A stretch of 64,000 nucleotides of DNA. Origin: Spisula solida (Eukaryota; Mollusca; Bivalvia; Venerida; Mactridae). The notes beneath the pieces are model-generated. The model saw nothing but the letters and a program-made list of their open reading frames with translations, was not told the DNA's origin and made no database searches. A program made the translations under genes and the position numbers. Where the stretch lies: assembly GCA_947247005.1 (NCBI GenBank), contig OX365949.1, positions 8,318,001 to 8,382,000 of the forward strand. The letters are read 5' to 3'. Shown piece by piece: positions 45,714 to 57,911 of this stretch; position 1 is the first letter of the stretch, and the number at the start of each line of letters is the position of its first letter.

Positions 45714-45861
45714 CACCGGGGATAAAGCTGCCGATGTTGGTGTCGATTTTATGAAGATAATGTTGTTGACGGTGTCATGCTTACAGCATTATCTGTAGCT
45801 GTGTTACCATGACATCAGAAACATAGGCACCACACCAACGTCGGCACCTTTATCTCCGGTG
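45714..45861. repeat. Stem-loop with 30-bp arms (27 of 30 matched)
   Basis: CACCGGGGATAAAGCTGCCG continuing to GGTGT (45714-45743) pairs with ACACCAACGTCGGCACC continuing to CCGGTG (45832-45861). The 88-nt loop carries further partial complements (GATAATG, GTCATG). It may be a decayed small inverted-repeat element. Confidence 0.75.
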
Positions 45862-47209
45862 GTGCTAGACCAGACTAAGTTACCACGATGTCGTGCAGAT
45901 TCCACAGCGACTGTAACCCTGGTCAGTTGGAGCGCCGACTGTGTGACTGTGTGGTATGTACAACTAGTAACTAAAGGTTAACTTGACCTTCCAACCCGTC
46001 ATCGTTAGATCTTTCTTCTCATAATTAATAACAAAACTCTTGGAGAGGAATTACCGGTAATATAAGATTTTAAAAGTTTGTTTTCCGATCTATTCATTCA
46101 TTGTGTCATTGCATGGCTATTAAAAACAACCCAATTTAATTATAGCCGACTTTCTCCTACCAGCACGCATGTTTTATTTGATTGATTTGAATAGTTGACT
46201 TCATTCAAACCTGAGTAGTAAAATTAAAGACGAATTAGTGCGATATTAAAACAAACAGTACATTATTTTTGTCCGTTATCAGTAACGAAAGGAGATTTCT
46301 TTTTGTTCGTATAGACCTTGTTTATGTGTGTCGGAATTTGACCTTAAACACATATGTAGGCCTACATAATGCGGTTATCTAAAATTCTACGGATGATTGG
46401 CTAAGGGGACTTAAAGGGATTGTTCACTTACGTGGTAACGTATTCCCGCCAATGAAAACGCTTTTGTCGGAGCTCCTTGCAGTACATGTATGTTTGTATA
46501 TTAGTACCCCGTCAATATATATCACCACAGAAAATGTATGATAACATAAAACAGCCAAAACGAAATATGTCACCGAGTTAATGATACATATACATGTATA
46601 TTCTATCAACTGGCTACAGGAAACTGAGATTTTGAATATGGCCAAAATCTATTTTCTCTAAGGGGTGCTTTTCAGTGATAGAGTGGGCATTGGATAGTCT
46701 TTTAAGCCATATTTAAAATATTAGGTTCCTGTGAACTAACTCAATGGTTGAACTCCTTTTACTTAATTTGAATTCAATGACAGAGTTTGGTATTGATACC
46801 GTTGTTTCGCGACCACAGGTAGGTTATGGTGTGTTGGTTCTGTTTGATTTGAATGAAGCTGTAACGCAAACAAGACGCCCAAATGAGACGTTTATATCGT
46901 TCTGACATGTCGGCGCATTATTCTCTAATACTCAATAAGGAGAAGGCAGAAATAAGATACCGTAGAATAAAGATAAAACACCAAATATGTACACAACTAG
47001 GGAGTAGTTTGGTGGCGGAAAACATAAAGCCAGTAAATCCATGCTTTGTTTACATCTTGCCCTTACGATACAAGCCCCTACAGAAATATTTCATACTTGA
47101 ATACTTGACCTTGGAACCGCAACACAGTAAAATACGGTCATAGCCTGGTTTGTTCCAGTATTGAGTTTGAATAAAGAAGCATTTTTATTAGATGTCGTAC
47201 TTTTGAGAT
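45862..47209. other. Intergenic, nothing recognised
   Basis: Frames of 73-86 codons only, without features. Confidence 0.4.
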
Positions 47210-47370
47210 TGCCTTTGGTAGAGGTTTTACTGTAGTTTCACACAGAATATGTATACTACAGTATAACCTCTCCAGAGCACCTCTCTCCAGAGCATCAACC
47301 TCTAAACAACAACCAATATTTTCAGCTTCCAACAAGTGTTGCTTTTCAGAGGTTGTATGGAATGTCTAAA
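47210..47370. repeat. AACCTCTCCAGAG repeat family member
   Basis: TACAGTATAACCTCTCCAGA, CTCTCCAGAGCATCAACCTC and TTTTCAGAGGTTGTATGG. It is related to 37185-37402. GAGGTTTTACTGTAG at 47221 suggests a second, inverted end of a neighbour copy. Confidence 0.5.
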
Positions 47371-47879
47371 TTATATTACAAGGTCAGTCTGACCGAGTGT
47401 TGCCTTGGTGTTATGATACACAATAATATTTCCTAGACGTGTTCGTATAATGTTCGTATAGACAGTTAATTACCTTGTCTGTATATAAACGCATGTACCA
47501 TTACAATCCCTGGATATATTAACTAAAGCATACCAGAAATTAGGCATACCACGTTCCTTCGATTAATTCTGTAAAAACAGTCTAACCAGTAACCCGGTCA
47601 GTTCTAACTAAGCATATAGGAATTGAGTGCCAAGTCGAACATTAGATCAAATAGCGCATTGGATCAATATTGGTATATTTCTATCTGACCGGAACCAGAC
47701 TATCTTCTCTATATTATTCCCTGGTGATGTTAGAGTAGGATTTGTGTTTATTATAGAATGATGAATATAGTTAATGAGATCTTCAATCAATGGCTGACGA
47801 AATACTCTCATACGTTACATCATATGCCGCCTGATCGTCAGGGTAATTCAGAATCCTGTTGGCCGTGATGCACAGGGTA

Positions 47880-48060
47880 ATCTTTCCAGAACGACCGCCT
47901 CTATGGAACGAGCGCATTTCCATAACAACCGCTTCTCTGGAACGACTTCTCTCCGGAACAACCACTTCTGAGAGTCTCCGCAACGACCACCTGTCTAACA
48001 ACTATCTCACTGGAACTTCCTCTTGAGCAACTTCACACTTCAACAACTGGCATTTTCAGT
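47880..48060. repeat. Degenerate GGAACGAC/GGAACAACC repeat
   Basis: TCTCTGGAACGACTTCTCTC, CGGAACAACCACTTC and CGCAACGACCACCTG are repeated words spaced by about 20-30 bp, similar in style to the AACCTCT family. Confidence 0.4.
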
Positions 48061-48721
48061 AGTGACTTGCCGAGGTGTTTGTCTAGAAGATCGATGGTTC
48101 AAATCCTGGAAGAAGTCCACGGGGTCGTTCTGATAAAACTTGGTGTATAGGTATCTCATGCCCTTGAATAGTTGTAAGATTGCAATGATTTAAAGCTCAT
48201 GCACACCTAATTGCATTATAATTACATACTATGGGCTAATTATCTAATACGCGTATCATATGACATACGGCTAATTAGGTATGTAATACCGTACCAGGCA
48301 GTATAAACCATCTAACCAATGTTTTTTTTAACCATGTTGTATTTATACAGCTTTATATTACCCCCCAAGTTTTTCCCCAATCCCAAATAGTTTAAATACA
48401 GTCTCACAATTATAGGGGTATCCGTTCTCATTCGACGGGCTCTTGATATAACTTCAAAAAGACGTTTGTAAACACGTTTGGTATCATATATTACAAATGT
48501 ATATAGATTTATTTTAAAACATGATATTAACGGTCTATGAATATGTTATCTCTGCCCATACGACGAGGCTGAGCTATTCTTTCTTGGTTGTCCAATGTGT
48601 ACAAAAAAACAAAACAATATAATATTATGTATATACAGCCAAGTCAGTGAGCGACCCCATCGTTTTGAAGGTTAAGGTTACGGAATCGATCCCGCTCTGT
48701 ATACGACAAACCACAAAAAGT

Positions 48722-48867
48722 CAGGCGTAAGAAATTATATCACAAAATACAGTTTTGACATCTCCGAATTGTTTCAGACTATTCACTGTATAAAACTTTG
48801 TACGACAATTTGGGGATGTCAAAACTCTGTAATTTGTGATATACATGTAATGTGATTTCTTAGCCTG
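48722..48867. repeat. Hairpin with about 52-54-nt imperfect arms
   Basis: The left arm (48722-48773) has GTAAGAAATTATATCACAAA, TACAG and TTTTGACATCTCCGAATTGT. The right arm (48814-48867) has ACAATTTGGGGATGTCAAAA, CTGTAATTTGTGATAT and GATTTCTTAGCCTG, the reverse complement with one insertion. The loop is about 40 nt. Confidence 0.75.
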
Positions 48868-50525
48868 TGGTATAATGGTACGGCATTGCTTCGTTTTTGC
48901 TTGACCTTCACTCTGCATACTTATATGGATTAATCCCTAGTAATAAATACTAGTTATGCGACCTGATCAACTCAATATCATTAATGATGAAATACGTCAT
49001 AATCCGCAAATAAAGTAACAACAAATCAAATGCAAGTCGATGAACTGCGCCCTTCTGTAGTGCTTATTTGAGACGGGTTTTTCTATTTTTGCAATATTTT
49101 CTGATATCAAGAGATAGATGTTCTTCTTTCAAGAAATAGTTTGTATTGTCAATACTTTATTTATTTATCGTAAAAATTAATGTCCTTTCTGGTAGCAAAA
49201 ATTGATACATTTTGTATTTGTTCTCAAAACAATTTCTTGATAGAAAGTAATAGTAAAACGGCTCTCCAAAATTATGTTTCATAAAATGTCGGTCATCTTA
49301 TATAATTATTTATATAGTGGCGTGATTTGAAACACATTTGCATTACAAACACAGGAACACTCATTTTATAAAATGACTAAAACTTTCTCAAATTAAAATC
49401 ATTGAGAAATGAGTCGAACTACGTAAATACAAGTTATTTCTAATTGAGAATATATAAACTTTTTTTCAAATACACGCCTGTCTTAATCATATTTAATGGT
49501 CACACATCTTTAATCACTGGTGAAGACCGAGATTAAACCAATGTGCTAGCTGTTAACCTCGGGAGTGTAAAAACACCGTACAGTCATCGTCATGTGCTTC
49601 TATTTTTAACAAGGATCGATACGGATTGTGACGAACATAGTATTTAATACTATAGTATAGTTCATTCATGAAAGCGCTTTTTTGTTATTTCGCATTTCGC
49701 AATACTTGGAGCGAGTGGAATTTCCACTATTTCGTCATACAATTTAACCTTGGTTTAATGAACGAAGTATCTAGATCTTCACTGTTCGGCTTGTAAACTT
49801 TGGCCATTAGTGAAGGCAGCGTTTATATTCGACAATATATTTTGTTTATAAAACGAACAAGACAAACATGACCTTTTGGATACCGAGCAACAAAACATAA
49901 ACACACCTTAAAACAATCAAACAGCACATGGGCTATAAAACTTGCCTTGTAGTTTATAGTTCAGCCCAATCAGAGCTTGATTAATCAATGACCGTATTCA
50001 CCGTGACCCCGGAAAAGTACGGCATTTAGCAACGATTACAAATTTCCAAGCGTTTCCCGAGGTAATGCTGAAATTTCCAAGAAGTTTAGAAAGGTTGGCT
50101 GATAATGAAGATATATGTATAATACATTAACATGATAACGGAAAGTTTCTCACCGGAAGTATTGCGTACATGTAAACATCAAGTGGAAGCGTAAATATGA
50201 ACGTGACAAGATTTGTACTGAACTATTTAGGTATGCCGGCTGCGTTACATGCTACACGTACTTAACATTATTTTAATGTTTATACAAGTAATGCAAACAT
50301 AATTTAACCATGACCCGGTGTAAAATTAAAATGTTTATTTAAAAACAATGTAAGATTTCTACTCCTATTTAAAGGGAGCAGCAGTCAATGTGATTTATGT
50401 AACTGAAACTTTCACTACATCAGCCAGCCAGACAAATGTAACCAGTATAAACACCCGGGTCATTGACTGACCCTTTCAAAGCTGATCCCTTCTGGGATTT
50501 GTAGCCTAGTCCCCGCCGCTCACTC
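48868..50525. other. Intergenic, nothing recognised
   Basis: AT-rich, no supported feature. Confidence 0.4.
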
Positions 50526-50527
50526 TG

Positions 50528-50720
50528 CCTCACAGTTCTCGGTGGTCGAGTAGCTAAGTTAGAGCTTTAGAGTGTCTACTCGGGAACATATCGAAGGCAG
50601 CGACACACCTAAGTCGGTAAATGGTACTGGTATATCTCCCTTGATTAAGGCGGTAGTTCCAGAAAATTGCTGGTTTACCCGGTGACGGACCATTTCCATA
50701 CGACTGTAATACTGTTATAT
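50528..50720 (+). repeat. Decayed SINE-like repeat, family of 4180-4410
   Basis: GGTGGTCGAGTAGCTAAGTT, AAATGGTACTGGTATATCTC, TTGCTGGTTTACCCGGTGAC. It is diverged in the tRNA-like head. Confidence 0.45.
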
Positions 50721-50928
50721 GGTGGCTGATTTATGCCATGTCCAAATGTAAAAATACGAAACTGTTGACTTGTGCGCGTTGTTACAATTTCGCATTCAAG
50801 TCGCTTTGTTGTGGCGAAAAAGCGAAAATACGACATGGCATAAATCAGACACCTTAACGTTAACCAGTGGGGCCTTAAACAATATGAAAATCGCTCAGTC
50901 TATTTAATGCATATTTGGTAAAATAATA

Positions 50929-53003
50929 TGAGCCAGTCTCCAGGAAAACCTGCTATATTGACAAAAATATTGACTTTAAGATTTTCCATAGTATTACAGG
51001 ATAATGTTTAATAAGCAAATTGCAAAAGAAATTATGTTAATATCTTGAGTTTTAAGGAAATTACAGCTGTTTTTGTAGAGTCCCTATTCGGAGATTTTTG
51101 TGTGACGTCGCAAACGTCATTCAAACGTTATTTGACGTAAGACGTTACGCTCATTGTTGGCGTACATTGGCAATTTATAACATTTTTACACTTCAATATT
51201 GCATAAAAATCGTTTTAGAAATACGGTTGTTTATATTTTGATATTACAAGCAAGATAAAAGAATCGCCATGCTAGTAATGTGATCCGCATGTACGTTTAA
51301 TTATTAGTATATATTAAATTAAACATAGAATGACGGAGAACGTCACAAAAACGTCATGTAAGATGTAACATAATTGACCAATGCGCAGTGTTTAGCAGCT
51401 CGGCAAATTCATATAAGTATCTTTATCCGCCCAAAAAGTAGATGCGGCGACGTGTTGGCAACTCTATTTCGCGTTGTTTCATTTATTGTGCCGTTCAAAA
51501 CTTCCAGTAACAAACCGTGAGCGAAAAACATATTCAACTGAAAACGTAAGATTTAATTTCTTTCCGCGACAAGATTTGTTAAAACTTCAGTATTTTCTAT
51601 AACTTAAGTCGACTTTCTATAATCTTTATTTTGACAAAAAGTACATGCATCCTACTTTTGAATTGGGTATAATTTGTACGATTATGACTTTGAATTAGGC
51701 TTTTAATATAGGTATACTTTTTTCTAGCCACGATGTCACACGCATCAAAAAGTGCCCAAATTAAAATTGTGATGTTGCTATGCCTCAAAATATTTAAAGA
51801 AGTATGCATTTATTAAAACGACAGCGACTACAACCAAAAAGTACATATAATTGTCTGTATTTTGGTATAAATAAGTCTTACATTCAACATAGCTTTAATT
51901 TTATTTATGAATTTTGGCAAATCTAGCCATAATGTCACACCCTTGAAATTAACGTAACGTCAACGTCTACGTGATCGGTAGAATCGTACCCGTTTTAATA
52001 AAAGAGTCGATGTACTGCAGATTTAAATGAAATTTTGTATGAATGAAGTATGTGCTGTGGGGTTTATGTAATTATGGTGTTTTCGTCTGAAATAGTAAGT
52101 TTAGCGGTATTAAAAGCGCCACTTGTCGGGACGTGGTTTTCGTAGTATTTTCTAACTTACTTTCTCATTTTTGTACATGTATTTTAATGTCTCGGCAAAA
52201 TGTAAATCATCTACTTGTATGGAACGATACGCAGCGTATTATTGGTATATTCTATTGTATGTTTAATTAAAATGTACAACTGTAACGCCTTAATTACCCC
52301 TCCGCCTCGCCATATGGCCGATCTAAAAACTGCCATACATATTGCGTAAAAATGCACTTATCAATCAAGCGGGTTGCTCAAAACCATTTTAATTTTACAA
52401 CAATATTTTTTAAACCAATCGCGAAATATGTGACGAATAAAAATATGGGGTTTACGGCATAATTTAAGCCTTGAAAAATTGTATTCGAAACACCCAAATA
52501 AGTCTTGTAACGTCAATAATCGTTAAAAACGTCAACAACGTCAACAACGTCGGAATTGGTTACGCTAATGTACGCCAACATCGAGCGTAACGTCGTAACT
52601 GAAATAAGTATTTCACTATTACATCATTTGATCAATTCTTGACATAAACTGTTCAAAATAGTAACAAATTCTATAATAATTATTATGTTTCACTTTTCAA
52701 AATATATATCAAAATTGAAATTGTTTGCATTCAGAAAAAGGCAACTTCTGTTTTAAACAACCAAATCCTCGTTTTTCTCAGTCGGAGTACTTTTCTGAAA
52801 TTGGTCACCATAGCAACGAAGTACGTGTTTTCGACATAATTCAAAGGAAAATTTAAAGCTAAGGTATAGTACTATATGGGTCAATTACTTAAAATAGAAT
52901 CTATAGATATGTATTTTTCCTTATTTTAGAGCTTTATCAAAGTCTTGTTACATGAAGTAATTACATAATGTCATTTTAGCAGGTTTTCCTGGAGACTGGC
53001 TCA
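50929..53003. mobile_element. TA-flanked TIR element, 2.08 kb
   Basis: The 27-bp ends are perfect inverted repeats starting TGAGCCAGTCTCCAGGAAAA and bordered by TA (50927-50928 and 53004-53005). A second, internal inverted pair (GACGTTACGCTCATTGTTGG at 51142; its complement around 52565-52596 includes GTACGCCAACA) lies inward. No transposase frame was found, so it is non-autonomous or dead. The interior is rich in ACGTC/GACGT words. Confidence 0.85.
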
Positions 53004-53762
53004 TATGTATTAGACCTACGTTATGATAAACATACACAATGTACGAACAAAATGCACATACTTTACCATTCATATATAGATATATGCGGATGATGATTTT
53101 AAAATATTTTATTGAGTTACTAATCGGATTATGCAGATTAAAACATGTACTTGTTAGTATGTGTGGTCTTGTGCCAAAAAAGCACAGTAGCATGCAAAAT
53201 TAATACTACCAAATCTGTTTAAAACTAACAGCAATCCGGCAATTCCCGTATGATTCCGCAAGTCTCCGAGTGACTGTTTAAAGCCTGTCTTCAATGGGTA
53301 TGAACACTGTATCACGCGACCCCAAACCGGTCAGATCTCAATCACAGTTTTTTTTTCAAGGAGATACCCGAACAGTTCCAAATGAAATGTCATCAGCTCG
53401 CGCCTTTGTCATCGTGACGTTGTTACTATGGTAAGCGTTTTGATATATAAACACAGAGTAAACATTACTATACCGTGTTTTTGTTTCCAAAGAAACATTT
53501 TATTACATGCCCAGTTGTTACCATGCGAATGACTAGCGTTTATCGAGCTACGAACTCGTTAAAAACACATTTAGCTCGTCGTGAGATGGCAGTATTTGCC
53601 TTCGCGTAAAAACGTACGTTGAGTTTTTTTAGTATTTTTTATTCAGAAAACAATGAAACAGTTATCACGATAGTTGTCCCTAAAGTAAACATAATATTCT
53701 GCGGTGTGTTGTCATGGTTTCATTGATATTATATCAAGTACTGTTAATACACATTTTATATA

Positions 53763-54110
53763 TGAGCCAGTCTCCAGGAAAACCTGCTATTTTGACAAAA
53801 AATATTGACTTTAAAATTTGCCATAGTATTACAGGATAATGTTAAATAAGCAAATTGCAAAAGAAATTATGTTAATATCTTGAGTTTTAAGGAAGTTACA
53901 GCTGTTTTTGTAGAGTCCCTATTCGGAGCTTTTTGTGTGACGTCGCAAACGTCATTTAAACGTTATTCGACGTAACTGAAATAAGTATTTCATTATTACA
54001 CCATTTGATCAATTCTTGACATAAACTGTTCAAAATAGTACTAAACTCTATAATAAAGTTTCAATTTTCAATATATATATCAAAATCGAAATTGTTTGTA
54101 TTCAAATTTA
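53763..54110 (+). mobile_element. Internally deleted relative of the 50929-53003 element
   Basis: Matches the first 210 bp of that element (from TGAGCCAGTCTCCAGG to AACGTTATTCGACGTAA) and then jumps to text matching 52595-52730 (CTGAAATAAGTATTTCA...). It lacks the right terminal repeat. The bases at the junction (GTAA) are shared by both sides. Confidence 0.8.
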
Positions 54111-54659
54111 AATTACTTACAATGCATTCTTAACAACTGCAAATTGGGGACAGACATGGTTTGTAGGAGTTTTTTCGAATCATCATTAATATCGCATCTC
54201 CATTTACCAAACCAATTTTTTTGAAGAATTTGAACGTAAGTTTCGATTTTCGTTTTTGTCAACAGTGTAATCACATATAGCAGACAACTAACGTTAGAAG
54301 TACTTGTATCACGTTTCTGTCAATTTGTCCGACCTTACATTATGACGATCTGTGAATTTATACGATATATGTATGCTTAGTTAGCATATACATGCATAAC
54401 ATACAATGGTGTATGTACATTTGTACTTATTTCGCTAGAATAGTAAATAATAAATTGGTCTTTTGATTACATAGGGAAGTGCTTTTATAAAGCTTGGATC
54501 GAAACCATAATCGGTCAGATGACCACACAAGTACTGAACAGAATAGAACATCATACAACAATTAGTCCCTTGTCTGAGGAATCGGTGTGCAAGTCATGTA
54601 GCGGTGAATTGTTGAGTAAATATTGCTTTAGTAATTGTGATATTTATTTAATATTTGAT

Positions 54660-56290
54660 TGCGTGAAGTTAGCAGCCAGTTGCCAGTTGCCAGTAGCCGA
54701 TTCAAAGTTTTGAATCGGGAATTGGCAAATGGCAGCTAACTTCACAACCTAGCTGACAATTCGATTTTTTCTATCGAATCGGCAACTGCGAACTGGCAGC
54801 AAGCAGTAGATTCAAATTTTAATATAGGATCGAATTGGCAACTGCGAACTGGAAGTCAGCTGCCAATTCGATGTTCCTAGTGGACACGAATTGGCAACTG
54901 GCAACTGGCAACTGGCAGCTAGCAGCTAGCAGCTAGCAGCCGATTCAAATTTTTCTCAAAAAATATTTTAACTCAGAAAAATCGAATTGGCAACTGGCAA
55001 CTGGCAGCCAGCAGCCGATTCAATTTTTTCTAAAAAAAAACGAATTGGCAACTGGCAGCCAGAAGCCGATTCAAATTTTTCTCAAAACAATATTTTAACT
55101 CAGAAAAATCGAATTGGCAACTGGCAACTGGCAGCCAGCAGCCAATTCAATTTTTTTCAGTAAATTCTAATTGGCAACTGGCAACTGGCAACTGGCAGCC
55201 AGCAGCCGATTCAAATTTTTCTTAAAAAAAGATTTTAACTCAGAAAAATCGAATTGGCAAATGGCAACTGGCAGCCAGCAGCCGATTCAAATTTTTCTCA
55301 AAAACATATTTTAACTCAGAAAAATCGAATTGGCAACTGGCAACTGGCAGCCAGCAGCCAGCAGCCGATTCAATTTTTTATAAAAAAATCGAACTGGCAA
55401 CTGGCAACTGGCAGCCAGCAGCCGATTCAATTTTTTTAAAAATAATAGTTTTAGTCAGAAAATCGAATTGGCAACTGGCAACTGTCAGCCAGCAACCGAT
55501 TCAAATTTTTCTCAAAAAATATTTTAACTCAGAAAAATTGAATTGGCAACTGGCAACTGGCAGCCAGCAGCCAGCAGCCGATTCAATTTTTATAAAAAAA
55601 TCGAATTGGCAACTGGCAACTGGCAGCCAGCAGCCGATTCAATTTTTTTTAAAAATAATAGTTTTAGTCAGAAAATCGAATTGGCAACTGGCAACTGTCA
55701 GCCAGCAGCCGATTCAAATTTTTCTCAAAAAATATTTTAACTCAGAAAAATTGAATTGGCAACGGGCAGCCAGCAGCCGATTCAAATTTTTATAAAAAAA
55801 TCGAATTGGCATCTGGCAACTGGCAGCCAGCAGCCGATTCAAACTTTTATAAAAAATATTTTAACTCAGATGAATCGAATTGGCAACTGGCAGCCGGCAG
55901 CCGATTCAATTTTTTCTCAGAAAATTCGAATTGGCTACTGGCAAAAAAAATATTTTAACTCAGAAAAATTGAATTGGCAACTGGCAGCCAGCAGCCGATT
56001 CAAATTTTTCTCAAAAACATATTTTAACTCAGAAAAATCGAATTGGCAACTGGCAACTGGCAGCCAGCAGCCGATTCAAAATTTTCTCAAAAACATATTT
56101 TAACTCAGAATAATCGAATTGGCAACTGGCAACTGGCAGCCAGCAGCCGATTCAAATTTTTCTTAAAAACATATTTTAACTCAGAAAAATCGAATTGGCA
56201 ACTGGCAACTGGCAGCCAGCAGCAGATTGAATTTTTTTCCGTAGGATCGAATTGGCCACTGCGAACCGGCAGCTAGCTGCCAATTCGAAT
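54660..56290 (+). repeat. Left arm array of the foldback-like element
   Basis: Starts with a terminal hairpin of its own (GTGAAGTTAGC at 54663 pairs with GCTAACTTCAC at 54735), then continues as the direct array. Frames such as NWQLATGSQQPIQ that run through it are repeat translations, not proteins. Confidence 0.85.
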
Positions 56291-56345
56291 ATCATGATTC
56301 GAACCTTCGATCTCCAGCTTCCACGGCGGGCGCCTTAACCACTTA
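56285..56345 (-). repeat. tRNA-Ser-like head (SINE remnant) at the inner edge of the left arm
   Basis: The - strand reads AAGTGGTTAAGGCGCCCGCC and later GAAGGTTCGAATC, an A box and B box in tRNA-like order and spacing. No anticodon stem or acceptor stem forms, so it is not called as a tRNA gene. Confidence 0.55.
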
Positions 56346-57899
56346 CATAGGTAACAACTACCTTGTTTATGTGTGTTTATTAAAATATTCATGTTGTACG
56401 GATTAAACCCTTGACTTCTGTGCATTTTTGCGCACAATTATATTTGTTCTTAAACCGATAAAACCTATGTTATGCAAGTAGCGCTCGTGCGAAATTGAAA
56501 ATTGGAACGTTTGTATTGACAAATCGCAAGTTATATATAACCCTGTTAAAACGCATATAATAAAAGCATACAAAGTAAGTCAACACATATAATATTTGCA
56601 TGAAAGCAGTCGATCGGAAGAAACTGGAATTCTTCGAATGTGATTGTGTCGTACTGCTGTCGCCAGGCAATTCCGTTGCCACCATTCTACAATGAGAAGG
56701 CTAAAAGAGCGATATAATGTCACTGGGACGATAAAGGATCGCCCTCACAAAGGGAGACCCCGAATATAACTCGTAGACAATGCGGAACTATGCGCATGCA
56801 CAATCGCAGGAATCGGTTCCGGTCAGCCACAACCACAGCTAGGATGATGATACGAGTACAATGTCGAGTAAATTGAAATATAACTCTGTTTTCTAAATAT
56901 CGTATTTTAATTTTGATTCATGTTTTGTTTCACTCTTCATTGCAGACGATAACGATACATTTCACAGTCGTTTCATGTTTAGCCGATAAATGTCGCAACG
57001 CATACATATCTTTACCAGCAGTATCACAAACAATGAATAAACGCATATTTTTATTTGTACGTGGCACTAACTGCATGTGTAGCAGTTGAGTCGGTTTCAG
57101 GCAAAACTGTGCGCCTGTCCCTTATCGAATTCATAAACGTGCGTGTCTTGGCGGTCGGATCCGCGCACACGCACCTCTACCGTGGAACGTTGTTGTACCT
57201 CACCGGACCCTCATTCAAGAGTAGAACATGATCCCATCTATGAACCGACTAGTGCATTCGTGTTAAGGGTTCAACAACAGGCATTTAATGTGACAAATGT
57301 ATGAACTAAGAAATTTATTATATCATGTGTATAGGTTGTTCGGTTTTATTTTGTTTACTTATTCCTTGCCAAGAACAGAACAAGAGTACTAGCAGTACTT
57401 TGATTTGTTTCCACCACAAACGGATAATGCATATGCTTTCCGTTTTTTTGGACTTTTTCATTGATTTGTATTATGTCTCAGTTGCCACTGCGTTTTATCA
57501 CAATATTGGTACGGTAGAGCCACGTACCTTCCCCGGTATTGCCCCAGTTATATCCCCGGATTTTGATATCGCTTCCGGTATACCTCCTAGTTGTATTAAA
57601 AAATTTAAAACAACCAAGGCTGTCAGCCGGTTCATCACGGTCTATCACGGATCGTCCCGGTTAATTCCAGATGTCACAGTCACGGTGCTGCTGCTGTTGT
57701 CTACCCGGTTAGACACGCCCCCCCCCCCCTAGGATTAAAAACAGGGACTCGCCGGGGATGCCAAAACCAGGACTGTGAGAATGGGACCTACGCGGTCCAT
57801 CACTGTTTATCACGGATCACCCCGGTTGATCCCGGATGTTCACGACGAAGCAAGGCTTGTCGCCCCGGTAAGAAACGGTATCACTGAAATTTCCCGCAG
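56346..57899. other. Centre of the foldback-like element, first part
   Basis: No transposase or other gene recognised. 57510-57850 is unusually rich in CCCGG and ATCACGG words (GTCTATCACGGATCGTCCCG, GTTTATCACGGATCACCCCG) and a run of C at 57719-57729. A 135-codon frame (57325-57732) begins with a hydrophobic stretch but ends in this repeat. Confidence 0.4.
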
Positions 57900-57911
57900 T
57901 ATTTTGTTCTT

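Noticed and set aside
56285..56345. Possible tRNA-Ser gene on the - strand
   Set aside because: The D-arm and T-arm words are present, but there is no anticodon stem or acceptor stem.
57325..57732. 135-codon frame with a hydrophobic start
   Set aside because: It sits in the foldback centre, ends in a C-run and CCGG-rich repeat, and has no recognisable domain or gene signals.
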